Positions 16,413-24,507 of a stretch of 64,000 nucleotides of DNA are shown here, in pieces. The position numbers and the translations under genes were made by a program. Source of the stretch: CAWIJJ01 sp963836425 (lineage in GTDB: Bacteria; Acidobacteriota; Terriglobia; Bryobacterales; Bryobacteraceae); the NCBI GenBank assembly GCA_963836425.1, contig CAWIJJ010000008.1, forward strand, positions 1 through 64,000, given 5' to 3'. Numbering within the stretch: position 1 is the first letter of the stretch; each line of letters begins with the position of its first letter. The notes beneath the pieces were generated by a model. It searched no databases. It worked only from the letters and a program-made list of their open reading frames with translations, and was not told the DNA's origin.

Positions 16413-17420
16413 ATGGCAGTAAAAGTTGGCATTAATGGCTTCGGCCGCATCGGCCGGAACGTCGTCCGCGCGGGTCTGCACCGGAATGACGTGGAATTCG
16501 TGGCGGTGAACGATCTCACCGATACCAAGACGCTGGCACACCTGCTCAAATACGATTCCGTGCTCGGACCGCTGCACGAGGAAGTCACCTGCGATGCCGA
16601 TTCCATCACGGTTGCCGGGAAGAAGATCAAGGTGTTTGCGACCAAGGATCCGGCGGAACTCAACTGGGACTCTGTGGGCGCGCAGATCGTAATCGAATCG
16701 ACGGGACGTTTCACCGATGCCAAGGATGCCTGCAAGCACATTCGCGGTTCGGTGAAGAAGGTCATCATCTCGGCTCCGGCGAAGAACGAAGATGTCACCA
16801 TCGTGCTCGGCGTCAACGACAACACGTATGACCCGGCCAAGCACAACATCATGTCGAACGCCTCCTGCACCACCAACTGTCTGGCGCCGGTGGTAAAGGT
16901 TCTGCACGAGAACTTCGGCATGCAGAAGGGATCGATGACGACGATCCACAGCTATACCAACGATCAGAACGTTCTCGATTTCCCGCACAAAGACCTGCGC
17001 CGCGCCCGCGCCGCCGCTTTGAACATGATTCCGACCACGACCGGCGCCGCCAAGGCGATCGGCCTGGTGATGCCGGAGTTGAAGGGCAAGCTGGACGGCT
17101 ATTCGATGCGCGTTCCGACGCCCGACGTGTCGGTGGTGGACCTGGTGGCGGTGCTCGAGAAGCCGACCACCGCGGAAGCCATCAACGCCGCGTTGAAGGC
17201 GGCCGCCGAGGGACCGCTGAAGGGCATCCTGGGCTACACGGAAGATCCGGTGGTTTCGACCGACATGATGCACAATCCGAACAGCTCCATCGTGGACGCG
17301 CAGCTGACGAAGGTGCTGGACGGCAACCTGGCCAAGGTCGTGTCCTGGTACGACAACGAGTGGGGCTATTCGTGCCGCGTGGTCGACCTGGTGGCGTTCC
17401 TGGTACAGAAGGGCCTGTAA
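16413..17420 (+). CDS. gap: Glyceraldehyde-3-phosphate dehydrogenase, type I
   Basis: The 335-residue protein has the NAD-binding start INGFGRIGRNV, the catalytic cysteine motif ASCTTNCLAPV near residue 152, and the C-terminal WYDNEWGYSCRVVD. It interconverts glyceraldehyde-3-phosphate and 1,3-bisphosphoglycerate in the cytoplasm. It is monocistronic here, with its own promoter upstream, an aggag ribosome binding site and a hairpin terminator 20 bases after the stop; pgk and tpi are not adjacent. Confidence 0.97.
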   Translation: MAVKVGINGFGRIGRNVVRAGLHRNDVEFVAVNDLTDTKTLAHLLKYDSVLGPLHEEVTCDADSITVAGKKIKVFATKDPAELNWDSVGAQIVIESTGRFTDAKDACKHIRGSVKKVIISAPAKNEDVTIVLGVNDNTYDPAKHNIMSNASCTTNCLAPVVKVLHENFGMQKGSMTTIHSYTNDQNVLDFPHKDLRRARAAALNMIPTTTGAAKAIGLVMPELKGKLDGYSMRVPTPDVSVVDLVAVLEKPTTAEAINAALKAAAEGPLKGILGYTEDPVVSTDMMHNPNSSIVDAQLTKVLDGNLAKVVSWYDNEWGYSCRVVDLVAFLVQKGL

Positions 17421-17440
17421 GTAAACAGTAGCGATGGGTT

Positions 17441-17480
17441 CGCCTGCGGTTCCGCGATGGGGCCGCAGGCGATTATTTTT
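17441..17480 (+). terminator. Rho-independent terminator of gap
   Basis: The perfect 9-bp arms CGCCTGCGG and CCGCAGGCG are followed by ATTATTTTT. It stands 20 bases after the gap stop codon. Confidence 0.85.
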
Positions 17481-17622
17481 GGCGGCAGGATGCCATAGAA
17501 TCAGCGCGTCCTACTCGAGGACGACGGGCGCAAAGGACTCCACACCGCAAGCGGACTTGCGGGGAAGTAATCCGGCGAGCCAGGCTCCCTCTTACCGCCC
17601 TGCCCGCGCCTGATCGCATGCT

Positions 17623-17654
17623 GATGTGTATACTTGATAGTGGGAATACACATC
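17623..17654 (+). promoter_or_regulatory. Inverted repeat at vapBC start, likely operator
   Basis: Arms GATGTGTAT (17623-17631) and ATACACATC (17646-17654) are perfect and spaced by 14 bases. The right arm ends directly before the GTG start of the antitoxin. VapBC complexes commonly autoregulate through such dyads. Confidence 0.6.
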
Positions 17655-17849
17655 GTGCGGACGAACATTTTGATCGATGATCGGTTGATGCGCGAGACCT
17701 TGCAGGCGACGGGCCTCAAGACGAAGCGCGAGGCTGTTGAGGAAGGTCTCCGGGCGCTGCTGCGGCTGAGCCGACAGGCGGAAGTCCGTCGCTTTCGCGG
17801 GAAACTGAAGTGGAAGGGCGATCTGAATGCTATGAGGATTGATAGTTGA
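17655..17849 (+). CDS. vapB: VapB-type antitoxin (DUF2191-like)
   Basis: Starting at the GTG, the 64-residue product begins VRTNILIDDRLMRETLQATG and continues KTKREAVEEGLRALLRL, the ribbon-helix-helix pattern of VapB antitoxins, with a basic toxin-binding tail. An upstream TTG at 17634 would add seven residues, but they fall inside the operator dyad. Its TGA overlaps the TTG start of the toxin, so the two are translationally coupled. Confidence 0.8.
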   Translation: MRTNILIDDRLMRETLQATGLKTKREAVEEGLRALLRLSRQAEVRRFRGKLKWKGDLNAMRIDS

Positions 17850-18235
17850 TTCTGGTCGACTCGAGCGTGTGGATCGACTACTTCAATGGCGCCGCCACCC
17901 CACAAGCGGACAAACTCGACGGCCTGCTTGGGCGCGAGCCTCTGACGATCGGCGATTTGATTCTGACCGAAGTTCTCCAGGGCTTTACCGCCGACCGCGA
18001 CTTCGTCAAGGCCCGGCGGCTCCTGACATCGCTCACGATCGTTCAGATTGGCGGCCCTGAAATAGCCGTCGTCGCGGCGCAGAATTTCCGCTACTTGCGT
18101 AAGCGCGGCGTGACCGTGCGCAAGACGATCGACACAATGATCGCCACGCGATGTATCGAGAGCGGATACGATCTGCTGCACAGCGATCGAGATTTCGAGC
18201 CGTTTGTTCAACACCTGGGATTACGCGCCGTCTAG
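17846..18235 (+). CDS. vapC: VapC PIN-domain toxin
   Basis: The 129-residue PIN protein has the four expected acidic positions: Asp5 (VDSSVWIDYF), Glu42 (ILTEVLQG), Asp96 (KTIDTMIA) and Asp114 (HSDRDFEPF). It should be a Mg-dependent endoribonuclease neutralised by VapB. The start is a TTG overlapping the antitoxin stop (TTGA). All catalytic residues are present, so this module looks functional. Confidence 0.88.
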   Translation: MILVDSSVWIDYFNGAATPQADKLDGLLGREPLTIGDLILTEVLQGFTADRDFVKARRLLTSLTIVQIGGPEIAVVAAQNFRYLRKRGVTVRKTIDTMIATRCIESGYDLLHSDRDFEPFVQHLGLRAV

Positions 18236-18344
18236 TCACGAGAGGAACGGGCTGACCGAAGCCGAGTTGCGGGGAGTAATCGCCGAACGATTCGGGTTGA
18301 GCGGACGGATCTGGCTGCGGCGTCCTTGATATGATTATGAACGT

Positions 18345-18572
18345 ATGGCCCAAATGAGCTTGAGCGCCGTGTTTATGAAAGTGCCCGAGGGATACATCGG
18401 TTTCGTCGAGGAACTGCCCGGCGCAAATACTCAGGGCGAAACGCTGGAAGAAGCGCGAGCGAACCTAAATGAAGCCGTCGCGATGGTTCTAGATGCGAAC
18501 CGAGCGCTGTCCGCACAATCTCTCGAGGGCGCCGAGGTCATTCGGGAAACCCTAATTTTAGACGCAGCATGA
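18345..18572 (+). CDS. hicB: HicB-type antitoxin
   Basis: The 75-residue protein shows the partial RNase H fold of short HicB proteins: FMKVPEGYIGFVEELPGANTQ and then GETLEEARANLNEAVAMVLD. It has no separate DNA-binding domain. Its stop overlaps the HicA start (ATGA). HicB blocks the HicA active site. Confidence 0.82.
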   Translation: MAQMSLSAVFMKVPEGYIGFVEELPGANTQGETLEEARANLNEAVAMVLDANRALSAQSLEGAEVIRETLILDAA

Positions 18573-18754
18573 AACGGATCGATCTGATCCGGCATCTGGA
18601 ACAGCACGGGTGCGAGTTCCTGCGCGAGGGAAGCAACCACACAGTGTACGTGAATCGTAAAGCGCGGAGGTCTTCTGCGGTTCCGCGGCATCGGGAACTG
18701 AACGATTTTCTCGCCTGAAAGATCTGCGACGATCTCCTGGTTCCCCGGCCCTAG
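18569..18754 (+). pseudogene. hicA: HicA-type toxin with in-frame stop
   Basis: The frame gives the dsRBD-like HicA fold with the catalytic His in EGSNHTVYVN near residue 24 and ends at a TGA (18716-18718) after NDFLA. If that codon is skipped the frame continues KICDDLLVPRP to a TAG at 18754, exactly the usual HicA end. A single change from CGA to TGA would explain this. The truncated 49-residue form keeps the active site but lacks the last helix, so activity is uncertain. Confidence 0.7.
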
Positions 18755-18891
18755 CCTAGAGCTTCAGGATAATGGCCGACTTATCGGTCCTAATCCGGCC
18801 GCTCCGTCCGAGTCGCCGATGATACGTGCAGAGCGCTGGGATGTATACTCTAGAGCAGCCTCAGCCGAAAGCGATCAAAATGGAGGGAACT

Positions 18892-20892
18892 GTGCCTAGC
18901 TGTCCGAACCCGGCAGCAACGCTCGGGCCGGGAAGAATACGTCGTGCTGGGCAACTCCACTCGCTCAATGCGGTGTTCTTGGTGCTGATGGGAGTTGTGC
19001 TCACGATTTCCGCCGCGGCTCCTTCGCCAGAACCACTGTTTCAGGCAATCAGAACCGGCAACATAGCGGAAATCAAGCGGGCACTGGATCGTGGGATCAG
19101 CGCCAGTGCTATTGACAGCAATGGCACGCCGGCGCTGATGTTAGCGACGTTGTTTGGCGATGTTGCTGTAGTAAAGCTCCTGCTGGATCGGGGCGCCGAT
19201 CCGAACGCGACTAACGAGGCCGGCGCGACAGCGCTCATGTGGGCCATGCCCGAGTTGCCGAAAGTGAGCTTGCTCATTGCACGCGGAGCGAACGTAAACG
19301 CAAGATCCGCCGACCTCGGTCTAACACCCCTGCTGGTCGCTGCGGCCTATCCAAACACGGCCGATATTTTGCGAGTTTTGGTGAGACGGGGAGCCGATAT
19401 CAGAGCGAAGGACAAGGAAGGCATGCACGCTCTCGGCAGAGCAGTGTTAAACGCCGACGTTGAAACCGTGCGCTCTCTTGTGGAGAACGGCGCGGACATG
19501 AGCGACCGCCGTGGTTTCGGCGAGTTCGGTCTCGGATTGTACTTCGCCCGAAAAGATGTCCAGATTTCGGAATACTTGCTGTCGCAGAACGTGAAGGTTG
19601 GCAAAGAGGCCCTCGCTGTTGCGCCCAACGCCCAATCGGTGACGCTCCTGGACAGGATGCTTGCTGCGGGCGCTGACGTGAATGCTCCTATCAATGCCTC
19701 CAGTGGCACGTATGCCTTCAAGAGCACGCCGTTGCTGATGGCGGCTTCTGCCGAACAGACGCGCCCCGAGGCTCTGTTGTGGCTGTTGGAGAAAGGAGCC
19801 GATCCGAACGCTGAAGGCATTAACGGCAACCGGGCGCTTGACTGGGCAATGTACCGCGCCGACCAGAGCAGAATCGACCTGCTTAACCGCTACGGCGCAA
19901 AGGCGGGTGCCGCGACGCGCGCCCATTCGTATCCCGCCCCGGCAGGCACCAACGATGCCCGTGCTGCCCTGCAACGGAGTGCGGCGTTGCTGCTTTCGAC
20001 TGCACCGGCAGTCTTCAAAGCCCGTGTTTGTATTACGTGTCATAACCAAGCCTTGCCGATGCAGGTTGCGGCGGCCGCGCGCCGGAAAGGGATACCTATC
20101 GACGACCAGTTGCTGGAAACGACCCTTAAGCAAGTAATCGCAACTTTCAGACCTTTTGCCAGACAGGCCATGCAGGGTGAACAGCCTAACGACGGCACAT
20201 TGCACGTGGGCTACGTAATGACTGCGCTTGCCGCTCAAGGCTATTCCGCCGACGACATGACAGCTTCTCTGATCCATCTGGTTGTATCGTTGCAGAGGCC
20301 AGATGGAAGCTGGCTTACGGACGGAGTCTCACGGCCTCCAATCGAATATAGCGACATTAGTAGCACTGCAATGGCGGTACGGGCCCTAACGTTGTATCCG
20401 CCGCCGGGACGCGCAAAACTCTTAAGCGGAGCTTTACGCAAAGCGCGGACCTGGCTCGTTTCGGTGACCGCGAATTCCGCGGAGGAACGGAATATGCGGC
20501 TCATGGGACTGGTCTGGACCAAGGCCCCAAACCAATCCATCAGATTGGCTGTGGAAGACGTGATGAGGCGACAAAAGCCGGACGGCGGATGGTCGCAGCT
20601 GGACAGCCTGACAACGGACGCGTATGCGACGGGAATGTCCCTGTACGCGCTGCATGAGGCGGGCATCTCCGTCACAAGCGAGGTTTACATTGCTGGGATC
20701 GGATATTTGCTCCGGAACCAGAACGCCGATGGCTCGTGGCTCGTGAAGAGCCGTGCATATCCAGTACAACGATACTTTGAAACTGGCTTTCCATTTGGCG
20801 AGCATCAGTGGATCTCCTCTGCCGGCTCCAGTTGGGCGTCTTTGGCGATCGCCCATACGTTGCCAGATTCCAACAGAATGGGAAGACCTTGA
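18892..20892 (+). CDS. Exported ankyrin-repeat, heme-c motif and alpha-toroid protein
   Basis: A hydrophobic signal (FLVLMGVVLTISAAA) is followed by about eight ankyrin-type repeats (for example GTPALMLATLFGDVAVVKLLL, then DRGADPNA) over roughly residues 50-330. Near residue 385 is a c-type heme attachment motif CITCHN. The C-terminal third has three prenyltransferase/squalene-cyclase-like toroid repeats marked by RPDGSW, KPDGGWSQ and NADGSWL. The GTG at 18892 follows a ggaggg site; a longer frame begins at 18826. Function is unknown; the export signal plus CxxCH suggests a periplasmic redox-linked binding protein. Confidence 0.75.
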   Translation: MPSCPNPAATLGPGRIRRAGQLHSLNAVFLVLMGVVLTISAAAPSPEPLFQAIRTGNIAEIKRALDRGISASAIDSNGTPALMLATLFGDVAVVKLLLDRGADPNATNEAGATALMWAMPELPKVSLLIARGANVNARSADLGLTPLLVAAAYPNTADILRVLVRRGADIRAKDKEGMHALGRAVLNADVETVRSLVENGADMSDRRGFGEFGLGLYFARKDVQISEYLLSQNVKVGKEALAVAPNAQSVTLLDRMLAAGADVNAPINASSGTYAFKSTPLLMAASAEQTRPEALLWLLEKGADPNAEGINGNRALDWAMYRADQSRIDLLNRYGAKAGAATRAHSYPAPAGTNDARAALQRSAALLLSTAPAVFKARVCITCHNQALPMQVAAAARRKGIPIDDQLLETTLKQVIATFRPFARQAMQGEQPNDGTLHVGYVMTALAAQGYSADDMTASLIHLVVSLQRPDGSWLTDGVSRPPIEYSDISSTAMAVRALTLYPPPGRAKLLSGALRKARTWLVSVTANSAEERNMRLMGLVWTKAPNQSIRLAVEDVMRRQKPDGGWSQLDSLTTDAYATGMSLYALHEAGISVTSEVYIAGIGYLLRNQNADGSWLVKSRAYPVQRYFETGFPFGEHQWISSAGSSWASLAIAHTLPDSNRMGRP

Positions 20893-21133
20893 GTGGATTT
20901 GGTCCCCGGACGAACAAAGATTGCGCAGATCGGTCCGCCTCATCGCCCAGCATCAGGCTTATCAGATAGGGCAGGCACTCCGTCAGAATCACCGGCCACT
21001 CGGAGAGAGGTCCCCCCAGGAGCCGGCCTGACACATTGGGAACGAGAAACGCGCCTGGAACAGCCGATGTCATTCCATTGCGCCATCCGCGTGGTAGAGC
21101 GTGCCGTGACATGCTCAGCAACAAAACGGCCAC

Positions 21134-21373
21134 TCATCGCGTGGAAGCACGACGGCCTGGCATGGTCGTCATTAACGCACGCAGGACAGCGTTCACGGAC
21201 TCGGGACTCTTGAAAACTCGGGCGACATCTGGATCCAACAGGACCGCGACGGACCCCTTCCGTATTCGTCCCGCGAACCGGTTAGGCTTAGCTTCGCCAT
21301 AGTTAAAACGAAATTCAGGTTCCAGTGGGTCCGATTGTTTCGTTCTAGATTTGGTTCGCAATGTACTCTTCAT
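21134..21373 (-). CDS. Antitoxin partner of the BrnT-like toxin
   Basis: The 79-residue protein contains a SDPLEPEFRFNYGE segment, a basic stretch, VAVLLDPDVARVFKSPESVN and AVLRALM, a pattern common in ribbon-helix-helix type antitoxins of BrnT-like toxins. It starts within the last codons of the toxin gene (29-base overlap), in toxin-antitoxin order. The last ten residues look unrelated and basic. Confidence 0.6.
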   Translation of the reverse strand: MKSTLRTKSRTKQSDPLEPEFRFNYGEAKPNRFAGRIRKGSVAVLLDPDVARVFKSPESVNAVLRALMTTMPGRRASTR

Positions 21374-21584
21374 AGTCGTTCTTTTCTCGCTTCGTCACCC
21401 GCCGCGTGCTGATAATACCGATGATGATTTCGCGGGACTCCATCGAAGAATGGGCGGGATCGTCGAAAATCCGGGCCAAGGGGTCTTCGAACACCGAGAC
21501 CGCCTCGATGAAAGTCACCCGATGTTTGCGCAAATTCAGCCGCCCGCCGTTCCATCGCGATGGATCCGCATAAACGCGCTCCAC
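21345..21584 (-). CDS. BrnT-like toxin with internal deletion
   Basis: The 79-residue product carries the BrnT landmarks NLRKHRVTFIEAVSVFEDPLA, DPAHS and the end IISTRRVTKREKNDYEE. The middle segment that normally links the DPxHS region to IISxRRAxxxE (about 20 residues with a central beta strand) is missing: ESREIIIG runs straight into IISTRR. The start is a GTG at 21584 without a clear ribosome binding site. The toxin may therefore be inactive. Confidence 0.65.
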   Translation of the reverse strand: MERVYADPSRWNGGRLNLRKHRVTFIEAVSVFEDPLARIFDDPAHSSMESREIIIGIISTRRVTKREKNDYEEYIANQI

Positions 21585-21821
21585 ACGGGATCGAATCCAT
21601 GTGGCCGTAACGCCGTTCTACCGATTGGCATGTCTCGTTGAGAACCTTACCGTTTTGGCGCCGCACCTCATTCCATCATCAGCCGCGGCGGCTGGTCTAC
21701 CAATTTCATCTCGCCCGTCTCCGCCCACTCGCGCTTTCTCGTTGAGGTGCATTTCGCCAGCGGATAATATCGGAGCCGATTCGGGCGAGAATAGAAGGAT
21801 CCTCGGAGGGCTTTCCGGTTC

Positions 21822-23576
21822 ATGCAGGTACTCTACCGTTATCTTCGCAACTATTGGAAGCTGGCTGCCGCCGCGCTGGTGCTGGCGGCGATCAATCAGA
21901 TCTTCTCGCTGCTCGATCCGCTGATTTTCCGGCATATCATCGATTCCTACGCCACCCGCTACAAGGAATACTCGAGCGCCGGCAGTTCATCCGCGGCGTC
22001 AGCGTGCTGCTCGGGGCGGCGGTGGGCGTGGCGTTCATTTCGCGCGTGGCCAAGAATTTCCAGGACTATTTCGTCAACCTGATCACCCAGCAGGTGGGGG
22101 CGCGGATGTATGCGGACGGCATCCGGCACTCGCTGGAACTGCCGTACACGCTGTTCGAGGACCAGCGGAGCGGTGAAACGCTGGGCAAGCTCCAGAAGGT
22201 GCGCACCGATGTCGAGAGGCTGATTTCCACCTCGGTCAACCTGGTGTTCACCACGCTGATCGGGCTGGTGTTCGTGATGATTTACGCGGCGCGCGTGCAC
22301 TGGTCGGTCGCGCCCGCGTATCTGCTGACAGTGCCGCTGCTGGGCGGGTTGAGCTCGGTACTCAGCCGCAAGATCAAGACGGTGCAGAAACAGATTGTGC
22401 GGCGAGACCACGGCGCTCGCCGGCGCGACCACCGAATCACTGCGCAATATCGAGCTGGTGAAGAGCCTCGGGCTGGCGCAGCAGGAGATCGACCGGCTCA
22501 ACGCGACCACCGACAAGATCCTCAACCTGGAGCTCAAGAAGGTGCGCTATCTGCGGAGCCTGAGCTTCATTCAGGGCACCTGCGTGAACTTGCTGCGCAC
22601 ATCGATTCTGTTCCTGATGCTGTACCTGATCTTTACGCAGCGCATCACGGTGGGGCAGTTCTTTTCGCTGTGGATCTACTCGTTCTTCATCTTCGGTCCG
22701 CTGCAGGAACTGGGCAACGTGATCAACGTCTACCGCGAGACGGAGGTATCGCTGAACAATTTCGAGACGATCCTGGACCTGCCGCCGGAGCCGCGGCCGC
22801 TGCTTCCCGTCGGCGTGAGCCGGCTGGAGCGGCTGCAGTTCGAGGACGTCACGTTCCAGCACCAGTCGGCTTCCGCGCCGGCGCTGAGCAACATCACGTT
22901 CGCCGTCACGCGCGGGGAGACCATCGCCTTCGTCGGACCTTCGGGCGCGGGAAAGACCACGCTCGTGAAACTGCTGGTGGGGCTGTACCGTCCCCGGACG
23001 GGGCACATCTACTACAACGGCACGCCCGAAGACGAGATCGCAATCGAAGAACTGCGCGAGCGCATCGGCTTTGTGACGCAGGACGCGCAGTTGTTTTCCG
23101 GCTCCATTCGCGAGAATCTGCGCTTCGTCAACCCGGAGGCGACCGATCGAGGAGTGCCTGGAGGTGCTGCAACAGGCTTCGCTCGAAGGGCTGCTGAAAA
23201 GGGGCGGGCGCGGTTTGGATACGGTGATCGGGGAGGGCGGCATGAAGATCTCGGGCGGCGAAAAGCAGCGGCTGTCGATCGCGCGCGCGCTGCTGCGGCA
23301 GCCGGAACTGCTGGTTTTCGACGAAGCCACTTCCTCGCTCGATTCGCTCACCGAAGAGGAGATCAGCCAGACGATCCGGGACATCGCCGCCGGGCGCGAC
23401 GCGATCACCTGCCTGATCGCGCACCGGCTCTCCACGGTGATGCATGCCGATCGCATTTACGTGCTGGAGCGCGGACGCATCGTGGAGTTCGGCAGCCACA
23501 GCGAACTGCTGCGCGGACCGGCCTCTATTACGCCATGTGGCGCCAGCAGGTGGGCGAGCGCGCCACGGCGGCGTAG
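21822..23576 (+). pseudogene. ABC exporter (permease-ATPase) with four frameshifts
   Basis: The full sequence of a half-transporter is present but spread over several frames. The N-terminal helices start at the ATG 21822 behind ggaggg. The frame changes near 21975, near 22400 (an extra G in GTGCGGCGAG), near 23148 (an extra C before GAGGAGTGC) and near 23517 (a missing A). Landmarks are Walker A GPSGAGKTT, signature ISGGEKQR, Walker B LLVFDEATSSLDS and HRLST, ending GLYYAMWRQQVGERATAA. Four single-base changes in 1.75 kb with intact neighbours suggest a real pseudogene or a poor stretch of assembly. Confidence 0.8.
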
Positions 23577-23583
23577 CGGGTGT

Positions 23584-24492
23584 ATGCTGCAAACGATGCG
23601 GCGGAGAATCGCCATCGTGGGAGCGCTGTTCTGCGCGGGGCTCTGTGCCCAGGACGGGCCGGTCTTTCGCGTGGACGTGGACATGGCCACGGTCGCCTGT
23701 GTGGTCACCGACGAGCATGGCATCGCCGTGCGGGACCTGCGCCGCGACGAATTTCGCGTCTACGACGACGGCGGGCCGCGGGAGATCCGCAGCGTCTGGG
23801 CCGATGGCGACCTTCCGCTGGTGGTGGGAATCATCATCGACGCGAGCGACAGCCAGCGGGCGTTATGGCGGCGCCATGAAGCGACCGTGGAGCGATTCCT
23901 GGCGGCAATGATTCGCCCTGGAGACCGCGCGTTCGTGGTGGCGGTGAACAGCAGCGTGATCCTGCGGTCGGAGGTGATCGGCGGGCTCAACGGCTTGCGG
24001 CGCGTGGTGCTCGGGCCCGGCGGCGATCCGCTGGGGCCGCCCTGCCCGGTGGTGCGCAAGCGTCCGGTGTGCGGCGGCACGGCATTGTGGAACGCGGTGT
24101 ACGCCTCGGCCAACCTGAAGCTGCGGCGCTTTCCGGGGAGCAAGGCGCTGGTGATTCTCTCCGATGGCGACGATACCGGCAGCACGCGGAGCCTGGATGA
24201 GGCGGTGGACGAGGTGCGGCGGGCGGGCGGCGTCGTGTATGCGGTCAAGTACCCATCCGGCGGACGCTCGGGACGGAACAGCCTTCAGCGGCTGGCGCGG
24301 GAAACGGGCGGAGTGCTCATCGACCCCGCGGGCGACGAATACCGGACCGTGCTGGAGCGAATCGAAAAGGACCTGCGCAACCGCTACGTGATCGGCTTCC
24401 GGGCGGACCCACCAACAGGCGGACCCGGTGAGCGCCGCATCCGAGTGGCGGTGACGCGGCCGGGATTGATGGTGCGGCTGCCGGAGCGCTGA
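23584..24492 (+). CDS. Secreted VWFA-domain protein (acidobacterial type)
   Basis: A short signal peptide (RRRIAIVGALFCAGLCAQ) precedes the VFRVDVDMATVACVVTDEHG opening and GVAVRDL-like RDLRRDEFRVYDDG segment that mark the VWFA-related acidobacterial family (TIGR03436-like). The VWA MIDAS appears as IDASDSQ instead of DxSxS followed by a TALWNAVYAS and ILSDGDDTGS. It is probably an extracytoplasmic protein-interaction module. It follows the transporter pseudogene by seven bases. ATG codons at 23584 and 23596 are both possible. Confidence 0.8.
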   Translation: MLQTMRRRIAIVGALFCAGLCAQDGPVFRVDVDMATVACVVTDEHGIAVRDLRRDEFRVYDDGGPREIRSVWADGDLPLVVGIIIDASDSQRALWRRHEATVERFLAAMIRPGDRAFVVAVNSSVILRSEVIGGLNGLRRVVLGPGGDPLGPPCPVVRKRPVCGGTALWNAVYASANLKLRRFPGSKALVILSDGDDTGSTRSLDEAVDEVRRAGGVVYAVKYPSGGRSGRNSLQRLARETGGVLIDPAGDEYRTVLERIEKDLRNRYVIGFRADPPTGGPGERRIRVAVTRPGLMVRLPER

Positions 24493-24507
24493 GCCGGGCG
24501 GCGCCGG

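Noticed and set aside
17545..18290. Similar sequence on both sides of vapBC (TTGCGGGGAAGTAATC and TTGCGGGGAGTAATC)
   Set aside because: Only about 15 bases agree and the surrounding bases differ, so it is too short to claim a target-site duplication.
21585..21645. A tRNA-like stretch on the minus strand with GGTAGAAC and TTCGATCCC
   Set aside because: With the loop TTCGATC the flanking T-stem bases do not pair, and no anticodon arm or acceptor stem can be formed. The resemblance is limited to two short motifs.
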